Positions 6,594-15,416 are shown, counted from the first letter of the stretch. The stretch is DNA of 64,000 nt from VRUE01 sp963844395 (GCA_963844395.1 CAWJNX010000002.1:744001-808000); one strand, 5' to 3'. Notes: generated from the letters alone by a model not told the origin. Numbers and translations: made by a program.

Positions 6594-6923
6594 GTGGTCG
6601 ATGAGGTGCTTGCAGAGGACCTTGTTCGCTGCACGCAGGCGGCGCGATTGGCGATCGAGCCGATGGTGGCAACGCTCCGCGACAAGGGCGCCCCGCGCGA
6701 GTGGCTCTTGCGCTGCGAAGAGGAAGGCCAGGATGGAACGCGCCTCAAGGGCTGCGTGAAGCTTTACATTCCTCAACCCACCGGTCAGTGGGGAGCGGTC
6801 CTTGCCGGTGACGAGGAGGCCACAAAGCCCACCTTGATCCTGGTAGCGGTGGGGGAGCGCCACCCAGCACGACCGTGGAAGCCGAGCGTCTACGAGATCG
6901 CGCATCGCCGGCTCAACAGCTGA
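6594..6923 (+). CDS. Putative RelE/ParE-like toxin
   Basis: About 109 residues from a GTG with GAGG six bases upstream. The body contains RCEEEGQDGTRLKGCVKLYI and LILVAVGERHPARPWKPSVY, a strand-turn-strand pattern with basic residues that resembles RelE/ParE-type ribonuclease or gyrase toxins. The frame has no ATG near the expected start. It stays open upstream into the antitoxin gene, so the true start could lie nearer 6561. It is paired with the acidic gene at 6352. Family placement is tentative. Confidence 0.5.
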   Translation: MVDEVLAEDLVRCTQAARLAIEPMVATLRDKGAPREWLLRCEEEGQDGTRLKGCVKLYIPQPTGQWGAVLAGDEEATKPTLILVAVGERHPARPWKPSVYEIAHRRLNS

Positions 6924-6942
6924 ACCGCGCTTATCGGCACCG

Positions 6943-7041
6943 CTAACCGTTGCCGCCGATCGGAATCGGGCCAAACAATTGCCACAAGAGCAAGGCCAGC
7001 GCCTGAGGGCGTAATAGAGCCTCCTTCGGCCCGCGGTGCAT
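6943..7041 (-). CDS. Conserved tiny ORF, copy 2 (QLFGPI peptide)
   Basis: 32 codons from ATG, opposite to its neighbours. The core RPQALALLLWQLFGPIPI is almost that of copy 1, with His replaced by Trp. It has the best start of the three copies, although the ribosome site (CAGG) is poor. Two copies of CGTAATAGAGC (7011-7021 and 7070-7080) lie within it and just upstream of its start. Confidence 0.4.
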   Translation of the reverse strand: MHRGPKEALLRPQALALLLWQLFGPIPIGGNG

Positions 7042-7183
7042 CGCCTGGGGCTTTGCGGACCATCTGGCTCGTAATAGAGCGGCACTGGCGCGGCTTGCCC
7101 CACCTGCCATGATCGCGCGCAGCCCGCAGGAATGAACTTCCGGCGCTCCCGCGCGCTTTCTGGACTTAAAGGAGGCTCTTGAG

Positions 7184-7594
7184 ATGACAGACCGATGTGT
7201 CCACGTTCGAGCCGGGGATGCCGAGCAGGGGCAAACCGGGGTGACCTACGCTGCTGGAATCTCGGCTGCGACGGCTGGCGCCCGCGGGCTCAGCCTCCAG
7301 ATCGCCAGTTTGCCGCCGGGGGGCAGGGCCCGCGCACATCTCCATGCCCAGCATGAGTCGGCTGCCTACGTCGTTGAAGGCGAGGTGGTGTTTTGGTTCG
7401 GAGAGCGCCTGGAGGAACGGATCGATGCTGGCCCCGGCGACTTCATCTATATCCCGCCTGGGATCCCGCACCTGGTCGCCAATCCGAGTGACAGTCAGCC
7501 TGCCGTGACCGTCCTCGCCCGCACTGACCAAAATGAGCAGGAGGTTGTGACGGAGCTGCCCGAGCTCGATGACCTTCCCCACCTGAGAGTGTGA
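7184..7594 (+). CDS. Cupin-domain protein
   Basis: 136 residues with one double-stranded beta-helix barrel. Metal-site motif 1 is AHLHAQHESAAYVVEGE at about residues 54-70 (HxH with a later Glu). Motif 2 is the GDFIYIPPGIPHLVAN segment near 88-103, ending in PxxPH. Such small cupins bind a metal and act as isomerases, dioxygenases or binding proteins; the substrate cannot be told. AAAGGAGG lies 8 bases before the ATG, a very strong site. It stands alone between two tiny-ORF copies, as if part of an inserted unit. Confidence 0.85.
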   Translation: MTDRCVHVRAGDAEQGQTGVTYAAGISAATAGARGLSLQIASLPPGGRARAHLHAQHESAAYVVEGEVVFWFGERLEERIDAGPGDFIYIPPGIPHLVANPSDSQPAVTVLARTDQNEQEVVTELPELDDLPHLRV

Positions 7595-7812
7595 CGCAGG
7601 GCTGAGCAGAGCCAAAAGGAGCAGAGTTCTCTGGCCGGAGCGGCGCCGAAGAGGCCTGTAAAGAGCGTGAAGCCAGCGCCATTGCCGATTCCAGGATGGG
7701 CGCTCTCGTAGCGAATCTCGACCGGGAGGCTCGCCTCCGCAAAAGCCTCCCTGACCGGTTGTGCAAACAGCGCCCTGCCTGGAGCAATGGCTGTCGTCCT
7801 AAACTTGCGGGA

Positions 7813-8466
7813 ATGGAGCAGGTATTTACTGGGGTCAGCTGCCCTGAATGTGGCGCTGAGCGCCCGGCCGAGATTGCCCAGACGGTTCCACGGCCGCCGT
7901 GCCCTGAGTGTGGGGCTGAAGGGATAGCGATTCGGCTGGGAATCGCCGAGGAGATCGACATCGTCGAGGAATTGACAGCAGCCATGAGCCCAAACGACCA
8001 GTCGCGGGGCTGGGCTCGGCGCTGGAGTGACGCCCAAACAGGCCTTCGGCGAATGACCAACCCTCGGACAACGCAGCTGTCGGGGGCCGCAGTTCTTGAG
8101 GCCCGGCGTGAACTGCTCGACTTTTACGTTCGTGCCTACCACATCAAGGATGCACTGAAGACCGAATCAGGGTCTCTCGGCTTGAGCGAAAAGGCAATTG
8201 AGGGTGCCACGGCTGCTGAGCCAGCCCTTGCTTTGCTGACGGACCTGGCAAACCTCGATAAGCACCTCAATCTGAACCGGCAGCCGCGAAGTGGTGACAT
8301 TCCTCAGATCGGCGATGCGACCGGAGTCCAGCGAGGATCGGGGGAAGGTGGCTGGCGCCTATGCCAACCGATTAAGCATCACGGCCGGGAACGCGATGGC
8401 CTGGAGATTGCTGAAGATGCCGTCGCTGCTTGGGAGAGTCTGCTGAATGGCTGGGGTTTGCTCTAG
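7813..8466 (+). CDS. Zinc-ribbon protein of unknown function
   Basis: 217 residues from the ATG at 7813. Two CPECGAE motifs about 20 residues apart near the N-terminus form an obvious four-Cys zinc ribbon. A helical domain with LLDFYVRAYHIKDALK and LADLANLDKH-like pattern (here LTDLANLDKHLNLNR) follows. This helical type is seen in many uncharacterised bacterial proteins. No catalytic site is evident. It lies between tiny-ORF copies 2 and 3. Confidence 0.65.
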   Translation: MEQVFTGVSCPECGAERPAEIAQTVPRPPCPECGAEGIAIRLGIAEEIDIVEELTAAMSPNDQSRGWARRWSDAQTGLRRMTNPRTTQLSGAAVLEARRELLDFYVRAYHIKDALKTESGSLGLSEKAIEGATAAEPALALLTDLANLDKHLNLNRQPRSGDIPQIGDATGVQRGSGEGGWRLCQPIKHHGRERDGLEIAEDAVAAWESLLNGWGLL

Positions 8467-8480
8467 CCCGGAGCTCCGAT

Positions 8481-8576
8481 CTAGTCGCGCACCGGAATCG
8501 GCCCGAACAATTGATGCAAGAGCAAGAGCGCGGCGTAGGGCTCGCGTCCCAAATCGAGCTTCGCGAAGGCCGCCAC
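8481..8576 (-). CDS. Conserved tiny ORF, copy 3 (QLFGPI peptide)
   Basis: 31 codons from GTG, opposite to the preceding gene. The C-terminus is YAALLLLHQLFGPIPVRD. It matches copies 1 and 2 over the hydrophobic core but diverges before it. The DNA match covers 8494-8540, weakening after CAAGAGCAAG. The ribosome site is weak. Confidence 0.4.
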   Translation of the reverse strand: MAAFAKLDLGREPYAALLLLHQLFGPIPVRD

Positions 8577-8592
8577 ACAGGGGCGGCCCTTC

Positions 8593-9402
8593 TCATGCTG
8601 GTGTTACGCGTCGGGCGATGTAGAGGGCCTTGATGTGGTGCAGCTCCCGCAGCGATTGGTGAAGTCCTGCATCCTCGGCCTGGCCGAGGACCTCGAGACA
8701 GTCCAACCCTGCTTTCTGCAGGGCATCCCGGACATCGGCTTCGGAGAAGTGGCGTTGCCGGTGGACGTGCGTGCTCGGCGGGTCGCCCTCGACTTCGAAT
8801 CGAGCAGTTGCGATCGAGCCGGGCGCTTGGTCGCGGGCGGCTTCACCGTTCCAGACCAGACGACGACCCTCGTGTTCGACTACGCGCTGTTCGGCGAAGA
8901 AAGTGCGGTAGCTGAGGAGCGTGTTGACGTCGAAGACAAGTAGGCCGGTGTCCGCCAGGTTCGCCCGCATGCCGCGAAGTGCCAGTTCGAGCTGGTGGGG
9001 ATCCAGCAGGTAGTTGATCGAATCGTTGAGAGACCAGACGAGATCGAACCTGCCGATTCGCGGCAGCTCGCGCATGTCGGCGACAATCAGATGCGCCCGA
9101 TCCCCGGTCTTGTCCCGCGCGATCTCGACCATGGCCGGTGAGATGTCGCACCCGCTGCATTGCCAGCCGCGTTCGAGCATCGGAATGAGGCTCTTGCCGG
9201 TGCCGCAGCCGACGTCCAGGAGGCGGTTTCCGGCGAGTCCCCAGCGCTCCAAGCGCGGCAGCGCCTCCGCCAGCCATGGCTCGTAGTCGAGGCTTCCCGT
9301 GAAGTCGTCGTAGTGAGAGGCGAAGGCGTCATACGCCACCCGCGCCGGATCCGACGTTCGGTCCCCCGTCAACGCTCCGTCCCCCGTTGCGCCGCACGGC
9401 AT
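8593..9402 (-). CDS. Class I SAM-dependent methyltransferase
   Basis: 269 residues from ATG at 9402. Motif I, LLDVGCGTGKSLIPML, lies near residues 58-73. The acidic strand after it (CSGCDIS) and the D/N-containing motif (FDLVWSLNDSINYLL) follow in normal order. The pattern HYDDFTGSLDYEPW before motif I is typical of small-molecule methyltransferases. The C-terminal part carries the usual substrate-side beta strands. The substrate is unknown. The frame is open further upstream, but that part is basic low-complexity sequence overlapped by another small frame, so the later start is preferred. Confidence 0.8.
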   Translation of the reverse strand: MPCGATGDGALTGDRTSDPARVAYDAFASHYDDFTGSLDYEPWLAEALPRLERWGLAGNRLLDVGCGTGKSLIPMLERGWQCSGCDISPAMVEIARDKTGDRAHLIVADMRELPRIGRFDLVWSLNDSINYLLDPHQLELALRGMRANLADTGLLVFDVNTLLSYRTFFAEQRVVEHEGRRLVWNGEAARDQAPGSIATARFEVEGDPPSTHVHRQRHFSEADVRDALQKAGLDCLEVLGQAEDAGLHQSLRELHHIKALYIARRVTPA

Positions 9403-9623
9403 TCCTGGGGCGTCGCGTGGGCCGTCTCGGCAAGACCGCAGGCGTGCAGGACGCCGATGCGATGGCTGGTGACAGTGAGGGTCAGGTTTAGCTCGGCGGA
9501 GATGCCATGCGGGACAAGCGCCTGCGCGGCGAGAACCGCGACGAGGAGCAGGCGAGTCGAGCTGGCCGACGGTTTTCCGCCCAGGCTGTCCAACCGCCCC
9601 CTTCGCCACTCGTCCTGCGCCAT
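9369..9623 (-). CDS. Possible small secreted or membrane protein
   Basis: An 84-codon frame with an excellent ribosome site (GGAAGGAG, 7 bases before ATG). Residues 23-39 (TRLLLVAVLAAQALVPH) are hydrophobic like a signal sequence, and a short Cys-containing tail follows. It ends inside the start of the methyltransferase gene, a 34-base overlap consistent with coupling. No family is recognised, and a chance frame cannot be excluded. Confidence 0.4.
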   Translation of the reverse strand: MAQDEWRRGRLDSLGGKPSASSTRLLLVAVLAAQALVPHGISAELNLTLTVTSHRIGVLHACGLAETAHATPQECRAAQRGTER

Positions 9624-9812
9624 TGCCCGTCTCCTTCCAGCCGCCACGAGATATCTATCGGTACCGAAGCTAAGCGTTTGCGGTCGCTAAACGAAACGAA
9701 TCGCATGGAGCGTGTGAGTGCCGGCTTAACGCTTTGTAGAAACCGAGCGCGGAACGGCTGGGATCTCGGCGGCGGGTCGCTACGCTCGCAAAAGCCAACG
9801 AGAGGAGGCGGC

Positions 9813-10544
9813 ATGAACGCAGAGGGCATGAACGCAGAGGACGGGGGTAGGCAGAAGAGCCTCGATGAGCAGTTGGCATCGCTCGTCGCGTCCCCCAATA
9901 CGATCAAGGCACTCACGATCCTTGCCGAACGACCGGCGAGCCCGGCGGAAATCGGTCGCGTTCTGGAGTTGACGATTCCAGCCGCCAGTTACCACGTGAA
10001 CAAGCTGGTCGGGCTGGGCATGGTGGAGCTGGTCGATGAGCGCGACGTAGGTGGCAGGATCCAGCACGTCTATCGCGCGATCGTCCGCCCGCTGGTCAGT
10101 AACGAGGAGTGGCAGAAGCTGAGCGTGGCGCAGCGACAGCCTTTCTCGATCTGGATCCTCCAGCTGGTGCTGGCGGACGCCGCCAGGTCATTCGACGCCG
10201 TCCTCTTCGATGCCTGTCCGAACAACCACCTGAGCAGGACCCCCATGGTGCTGGATCAGCGGGGCTACGACGAAGTGGCCAAGATCCAAGACAGGGCGCT
10301 GGATGAGATCTTTCGAGTAGAGCAGCTCAGCGCCGAGCGGATGGCCGGCGGTGAGGAGCCCGCCGTCACGGTCGTCGCCGCGATGATGTGCTTCGCGATT
10401 CCTCAGGCACAGGACGGCCTTGGCGTTGCGGCGACCGATGAGAGGCAGTCGCTGGCGAGCTGGTGGAGGGATGAGGGGAGGCGGATGAAGATCGAGGAGG
10501 TTCCCAGCACCGTGCCGGCCGTGTCGATTCGAAAGTCCAACTAG
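9813..10544 (+). CDS. ArsR-like winged-helix regulator with C-terminal domain
   Basis: 243 residues from ATG at 9813, with GAGGAGG 5 bases upstream. Residues 25-95 form a winged helix: TIKALTILAERPASPAEIGR, TIPAASYHVNKLVGLGMVEL and the wing RIQHVYRAI. The C-terminal 140 residues are a helical domain, possibly for ligand sensing or dimerisation. The same architecture occurs at 25902. It stands between the accessory region and mrp and faces away from the methyltransferase, which it might regulate. Confidence 0.8.
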   Translation: MNAEGMNAEDGGRQKSLDEQLASLVASPNTIKALTILAERPASPAEIGRVLELTIPAASYHVNKLVGLGMVELVDERDVGGRIQHVYRAIVRPLVSNEEWQKLSVAQRQPFSIWILQLVLADAARSFDAVLFDACPNNHLSRTPMVLDQRGYDEVAKIQDRALDEIFRVEQLSAERMAGGEEPAVTVVAAMMCFAIPQAQDGLGVAATDERQSLASWWRDEGRRMKIEEVPSTVPAVSIRKSN

Positions 10545-10594
10545 CGGGCGCGGCGAGCCCAGCCTCGCGGTGACAGCCGGCGTGGCGCCGGCGG

Positions 10595-11752
10595 CTACTG
10601 CACGACGGGCAGGGGGGTGCCCCCGACCGGAGGCGGCTCGGCAACCGGCGGTGCGGCCTGTAGGACCGGCAGCTCCTGCGGCGTCGCGGCGACGATGCCG
10701 CGGGCGGCCTGACGGATCGCCTGCGAGGCGGGTGAGTCGGGGGCGGCGGTGACCAGCGGCGTGCCGGCGTCGGCGTGCTCGCGCAGCGGCTCGGAGAGCG
10801 GGATCTTGCCGAGCAGGGGTACGTCCAGGTCGTCAGCCAGCAGCTGGCCGCCGCCCTCGCCGAAAATAGTGAAGCGCTCGCCGCTGGGGGTGGTGAAGCC
10901 CGACATGTTCTCGATCACGCCGAGCATCTCGAGGTCGAACTTGCTCGTCATCTCGGCCGCCCGCCGCGCCACCGTCTGGGCGGCCGGCTGCGGCGTCGTG
11001 ACGAGCACGAACTTTGCTTGGGGGAGAAGCTGGGCCAGAGTCATCGAGACGTCGCCGGTCCCCGGCGGCAGGTCGAGCAGCAGGTACTCCAGCTCGCCCC
11101 AGGCGACATCCTCGAGGAACTGCTGGATTGCCTTGTGGAGCATCGGTCCCCGCCAGACGACGGCGGAGTCCTCCTCGACAAAGAAGCCGATCGACATCAC
11201 CTTGACTCCACCCGCCGCCTCGAGCGGCAGAATTTTCCGCTCCGCGTTGACGTCCGGTTTGCGGCTTACGCCGAGCATGCGCGGGATCGAGTAGCCGTAG
11301 ACGTCGCAGTCGAGGGCGCCGGCCGGGTGTCCTTCGGCGCTCAGCGCCGCAGCCAGGTTGGCGGTCATCGTCGACTTGCCGACCCCGCCCTTGCCGGAAG
11401 CTACGCAGATCACGTTCTTGACCTGAGCCAGGGCGCCCTCCGGCAGCTTGCCGCGGCCGAGCGCTTTCTGCAGGTGGCCTTTCTCCTCATCGGAGAGGAC
11501 GTCGAAGCCGACCGCGACGGACGTCACGCCGTCAAGCTGCGAGACCTGCCCGGCGACGGCCTGTTCGAAGTGGGCGCGGATCGGACAGCCCGCCGTGGTC
11601 AGCGAGACGACCACGTCCACCCGGCCGTCGTCCTTGACCTCGATCGAGCGCACCATCCCCAGCTCGACGATCGAGCGGCGCAGCTCGGGGTCGATCACGG
11701 CGCGCAGCTTTTCGGTTATCTGATCCTGCGTCGGAAGGGGCATTGGAGCCAT
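10595..11752 (-). CDS. mrp: Mrp/NBP35-type P-loop ATPase, Fe-S carrier
   Basis: 385 residues. An N-terminal MIP18-like domain (about residues 5-85, DPELRRSIVELGMV) is followed by a ParA-type ATPase with GKGGVGKS near 120-127, the DCDVYGYSIPRMLG region and LLLDLPPGTGD. Mrp proteins bind and transfer Fe-S clusters in an ATP-dependent way in the cytoplasm. A Pro-rich tail is unusual but common in actinobacterial members. The ATG at 11752 is preferred; ATG 11743 is also possible. Confidence 0.92.
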   Translation of the reverse strand: MAPMPLPTQDQITEKLRAVIDPELRRSIVELGMVRSIEVKDDGRVDVVVSLTTAGCPIRAHFEQAVAGQVSQLDGVTSVAVGFDVLSDEEKGHLQKALGRGKLPEGALAQVKNVICVASGKGGVGKSTMTANLAAALSAEGHPAGALDCDVYGYSIPRMLGVSRKPDVNAERKILPLEAAGGVKVMSIGFFVEEDSAVVWRGPMLHKAIQQFLEDVAWGELEYLLLDLPPGTGDVSMTLAQLLPQAKFVLVTTPQPAAQTVARRAAEMTSKFDLEMLGVIENMSGFTTPSGERFTIFGEGGGQLLADDLDVPLLGKIPLSEPLREHADAGTPLVTAAPDSPASQAIRQAARGIVAATPQELPVLQAAPPVAEPPPVGGTPLPVVQ

Positions 11753-11888
11753 TCTGGCAAAGCCGGGGCTCTGGACCGGAACGCCTGCCGCGCACAATCG
11801 ACAGTTGCCCTACATCCGTCCGCAGGGGGGAGAGAACCCCGGCGCCGTGCCCTTGGTCCCCCAAGTGCTGTCGAGCGAAGGGGGATCG

Positions 11889-14171
11889 ATGTCGGGGACG
11901 CGGGCTGGACTCGTTCGGGTGGTTGGGCTGGGGCTCTGCCTGGCGCTGGCGCTGCTGCTGCTAGCGGCACGGGAGGCGAACGCCGGCAAGTACTCGGTCG
12001 CCCAGTGCGGTTGGTACGTCGGCGCCGACGCCGGCTGGTGGGACTCGACCGGCGGAGCGAAGTTCCGGCCGGACGGGTATTGCGTGCCACCGGCGGGTCA
12101 GGATCCCTTCAACGGGGTCCATCTGAAGAGCTTCACCCGCGACGGCCAGGCGACCGTTTCGGGCACTCGCTTTGCGCGCTGGCGCTGGGAGGCGCCGGCC
12201 GGAACAGGGATCACCAGGGTCAGCGGTACCTGGTGGCATGCCCTTCACGACGGCTTGCAGCAGCGGATCGGCGTCGGCACCTGGGGCGGTGGCTTCGACG
12301 TCTTTGCCTCCGCCGGCGCGACCGATACCACGCCGCGCAACTTCGTCGCCGGCATCTCGCCGCCGCAGCCTGCACTTGAGGACCGGCTCCTCTGTGCCAA
12401 GGCGGAGAGCAAATGGTGCAGCCTCAGCGCTGTGTCCTGGTCGGCCGTACGGGCACTGACGATCACGATCGAAGACAACCATGTGCCGGGCCCGGGCGTG
12501 GGTGGGGCTCTCCTGGCGGGCGGCTGGCGGCGTGGTGCGCAGAGCGTCGACTTCTGGGCCGGGGACACCGGCGGCGGTATCCGCTACGGCGAGACGACGA
12601 TCGACGGCTCTCGGGTCAACCTCACCGAATACCCGTGCTCGAAGGCGTTGATCACCAGTGAGTGGCGGGGGACCAAGATGCAGCCTTGCCAGGCCGGTGT
12701 CTCCGGGCGGGCAACTATTTCCACGACAGGGCTCAGCGACGGAACCCACAGCGTCCGCCACTGCGCCACCGACTTCGCCGGGAATGTCGGTTGCACGCCC
12801 AGCCGCACTGTCGCCATCGACAACAACCCACCGGCGCATCCCCGCAATCTTTCCCTCACCGGTGGAGACGGCTGGCGCCGCGTCAACGACTTCGACCTCG
12901 CCTGGGTCAATCCCGACCAGGGCTCGGCCAGTCCGATCGGGGGCGCCTTCTGGCGGATCGCCGGCCCGGCCGGCTATGACAGCGGGGTCAGGCTGGCAGC
13001 GGGTCGCGGCATCGCCGCGCTTGCCGACCGCACCGTGCCCGGCCCGGGCATCTACTCGATCGAGCTCTGGCTTCGCGACGAGGCCGGTAACGACGCGCGT
13101 TCTTCGGCCGTAACCGTTCCGCTGCGCTTCGACAACGTCGCTCCGGGAGTCGCCTTCGAGGCGGCCCCCGACAGCACCCGAGTCGATCTGCCGGAGTACG
13201 TCCGCGCCGACGTCTCAGACGCGCACTCCGGCCCGGCGAGCGGCGAGATCCACTACCGGCGCCTCAACGCCGAACAATGGATCGAGCTGCCCACGAAGCT
13301 CGGCGCGAGTCAGTCGTCCGGCACGGCACAGCTCACGGCGCGCTTGCCCGACAACCTCGGCCCCGGCACCTACGTCTTTCGCGCCACCGCCGCCGATGCC
13401 GCCGGCAACGCGGCCTCCAGCACGCGCCGCGCCGACGGGACCGAGATGGCATTGCGCAAGGTGTCGGCACCTCCGGTTGTCGCGGCCGCGACGAAGCAAC
13501 CCGAGCCGAAGGCGAAGACGCGCGTCTTCGCGCATCTTCGCTGGCGCCGTCACCGCGGGCCGAGTGTGACGGTGCCGTTCGGTGCCGGCGCGGCGCTCTC
13601 GGGCCGCCTCGTGACCGCCGCCGGCGCCGGGCTCGCCGGTCGGGCCCTGCGTGTGGTGTCGCGTCCCTCCCGCGGCGCCCTCGCCCGCCGTCATTCCGCA
13701 CGGGTCACGACGGGATCGCACGGTGGCTTCCGGCTCGCCCTCCCGGCCGGACCGTCGCGCCGGATTACGGTCACCTACGCGGGTGAGGACGGGCTCGCCG
13801 GTGCGCGCCGGCCGGCGTTGGCCCTGCGGGTTCGCGGCGGTCTCTTCTTCGCAGCTTCCCCGCGGCAGCTCCAGACCGGCGAGTCGGTTCATCTCTGGGG
13901 CCGGGTAAAGACCCGCGGGGCGCCGTTGCCGCGGCGCGGCAAGCTTGTCGCGATCCAGTACTACGAATCCGAGGCGCGCCGTTGGCGACCGGTGATGGTC
14001 GTGCGCAGCGACCACAGCGGCCGCTTCGAGGCCCGCTACCGGTTCCGCTACGTCAGCGGAATGGCAAGGATCCAGTTGCGCGCGGTTGCCCTCGCCGAGG
14101 AGCGCTGGCCGTATGCACCTGGCACCTCCACGCCGGTCATGGTCCAGGTCAGCGGTCAGCCGGTAGGGTGA
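11889..14171 (+). CDS. Large secreted protein with Ig-like/bacterial surface repeats
   Basis: 760 residues. Residues 1-33 form a signal peptide (VGLGLCLALALLLLAAREANA). A Trp/Cys-containing N-terminal domain of about 270 residues follows, then two Ig-like stretches recognised by HSVRHCATDFAGNVG and DEAGNDARSS patterns. A basic C-terminal half has carboxypeptidase-regulatory-like repeats (GAGLAGRALRVVS, GGFRLALPAGPSRR). It probably acts in the cell wall or outside the cell in binding or adhesion. AAGGGGGG precedes the ATG. The stop overlaps a possible GTG of the cyclophilin gene, so the two may share a transcript. Confidence 0.8.
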   Translation: MSGTRAGLVRVVGLGLCLALALLLLAAREANAGKYSVAQCGWYVGADAGWWDSTGGAKFRPDGYCVPPAGQDPFNGVHLKSFTRDGQATVSGTRFARWRWEAPAGTGITRVSGTWWHALHDGLQQRIGVGTWGGGFDVFASAGATDTTPRNFVAGISPPQPALEDRLLCAKAESKWCSLSAVSWSAVRALTITIEDNHVPGPGVGGALLAGGWRRGAQSVDFWAGDTGGGIRYGETTIDGSRVNLTEYPCSKALITSEWRGTKMQPCQAGVSGRATISTTGLSDGTHSVRHCATDFAGNVGCTPSRTVAIDNNPPAHPRNLSLTGGDGWRRVNDFDLAWVNPDQGSASPIGGAFWRIAGPAGYDSGVRLAAGRGIAALADRTVPGPGIYSIELWLRDEAGNDARSSAVTVPLRFDNVAPGVAFEAAPDSTRVDLPEYVRADVSDAHSGPASGEIHYRRLNAEQWIELPTKLGASQSSGTAQLTARLPDNLGPGTYVFRATAADAAGNAASSTRRADGTEMALRKVSAPPVVAAATKQPEPKAKTRVFAHLRWRRHRGPSVTVPFGAGAALSGRLVTAAGAGLAGRALRVVSRPSRGALARRHSARVTTGSHGGFRLALPAGPSRRITVTYAGEDGLAGARRPALALRVRGGLFFAASPRQLQTGESVHLWGRVKTRGAPLPRRGKLVAIQYYESEARRWRPVMVVRSDHSGRFEARYRFRYVSGMARIQLRAVALAEERWPYAPGTSTPVMVQVSGQPVG

Positions 14172-14176
14172 CGATC

Positions 14177-14635
14177 GTGTCGCAGGCGACCCTTCACACC
14201 AGTGCCGGAGCGATTGTGGTTGAGCTGCACGACAACGACGCTCCGAAGACGGTCGAGAACTTCCGCAAGCTCGCCGCGGACGGCTTCTACGACAACCTGA
14301 CCTTCCACCGCGTCATCCCTGACTTCATGATCCAGGGCGGTTGTCCGGAGGGGACCGGCCGCGGCGGCCCGGGCTACACCTTCGAGGACGAGATCAACGA
14401 GCACAGGATCGTCCGCGGCGCGCTGGCAATGGCCAATGCCGGGCCGAATACCAATGGCTCGCAGTTCTTCGTCGTCACCGCGCAGGCCGCGCCGTGGCTG
14501 GACGGCAAGCACACCGTCTTCGGCCGTGTCGTCGACGGCATGGATGCGGTCGACGCGATCGAGGCGACCGAGACGGATGGCTCGGACCGGCCGGTCGAGC
14601 CGCAGAAAATCGAGCGCGTCGAGCTCTCCGACTAG
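14177..14635 (+). CDS. Cyclophilin-type peptidyl-prolyl isomerase
   Basis: About 152 residues. The catalytic motif FHRVIPDFMIQGG with the active Arg lies near 40-52. The core GRGGPGYTFEDEI, ALAMANAGPNTNGSQFFV and WLDGKHTVFGRV are all present, so this is a full-length single-domain cyclophilin speeding X-Pro isomerisation. No signal peptide is seen, so it is cytoplasmic. GTG 14177 has AGGG about 8 bases upstream; GTG 14168, overlapping the previous stop, is the alternative. Confidence 0.93.
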   Translation: MSQATLHTSAGAIVVELHDNDAPKTVENFRKLAADGFYDNLTFHRVIPDFMIQGGCPEGTGRGGPGYTFEDEINEHRIVRGALAMANAGPNTNGSQFFVVTAQAAPWLDGKHTVFGRVVDGMDAVDAIEATETDGSDRPVEPQKIERVELSD

Positions 14636-14674
14636 CCGCCCGTACCCCCCAGCGGTCGATCGATTGCCGGCGGC

Positions 14675-15295
14675 CTAGCCGCTGAGGACGATCACGATGA
14701 AGAAGGCGATCACGACCTCGCTGACGATCCAGGAGTTCGTGTTCATCCAGTCGCGGACTTTCGGCAGCACCGCCCGGGCCCGGTGACCGAGGACCACGAC
14801 GAGCAGTGCCGGCAGCGCCAGCAGCAGGACGGTGAGGAGAATGAAGGGGAGCGCGTACCACCACGGATCGCCGTTATTGGCCAAATGCCCGCCGACGGTG
14901 AGCGAGGTGATCAGGTCGCTGGGGAAGAGGCCAAGCAGCAAGAAACCAAGTCCGAACGCGAACCCGGGCGTCGCCGACTGCAGTTTTCCCATCCACTTCG
15001 GCGGCTCGTCCTCCGAGCGCTTGCGGAAGACGTGGACCATCGCGAAGACGAGCAGGGCGACGATCGCGTAGTCGACCCCGCTGCTTCCCGAGTCCTCTCC
15101 CCCGCTGTCCCCTCCAACCAAATTGGCGAACAGGTAGGCGGCAGTCACCACGATCGTTATCGAGAGCGTCGCCCCGAACACGTAGGCGGCCGACGACCGT
15201 GCCCAGGACTCGGCGGTGGCGAAGAAGACGGCGCTGATGATCTGCGGCCCGGCAATCATCACGAAGGCCAGAGGGAGCACGGTGACGATGTCCAC
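14675..15295 (-). CDS. GAP-family (sulfolipid-1-addressing-like) membrane protein
   Basis: 206 residues from GTG at 15295, with six predicted membrane helices. The N-terminus VLPLAFVMIAGPQII and the central GFAFGLGFLLLGLFPSDLI followed by FILLTVLLLALPALLV match the GAP/SfLAP type (related to mycobacterial Sap, which helps export glycolipids) within the wider LysE-like fold. The upstream extension of the frame would run into the tRNA-Ser gene, so the GTG is chosen. The substrate is unknown. Confidence 0.75.
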   Translation of the reverse strand: MDIVTVLPLAFVMIAGPQIISAVFFATAESWARSSAAYVFGATLSITIVVTAAYLFANLVGGDSGGEDSGSSGVDYAIVALLVFAMVHVFRKRSEDEPPKWMGKLQSATPGFAFGLGFLLLGLFPSDLITSLTVGGHLANNGDPWWYALPFILLTVLLLALPALLVVVLGHRARAVLPKVRDWMNTNSWIVSEVVIAFFIVIVLSG

Positions 15296-15327
15296 GCGCC
15301 GCAGCCTGTCACACGGGGAGGCCGGAG

Positions 15328-15416
15328 CGGAGGGGGTGGGATTCGAACCCACGAGACACCCGAAGGCATCTAACGGCTTTCAAGGCCGCCGCATTCAACC
15401 GCTCTGCCACCCCTCC
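15328..15416 (-). tRNA. tRNA-Ser(TGA)
   Basis: On the minus strand an 89-base cloverleaf with acceptor GGAGGGG pairing CCCCTCC, T-arm GGGTTCGAATCCC, a long class II variable arm and anticodon loop CTTGAAA (TGA). The 3' CCA is not encoded. Confidence 0.95.

Noticed and set aside
10775..12379. Long plus-strand open frame opposite mrp
   Set aside because: Antisense of a well-supported ATPase. No domain in the translation.
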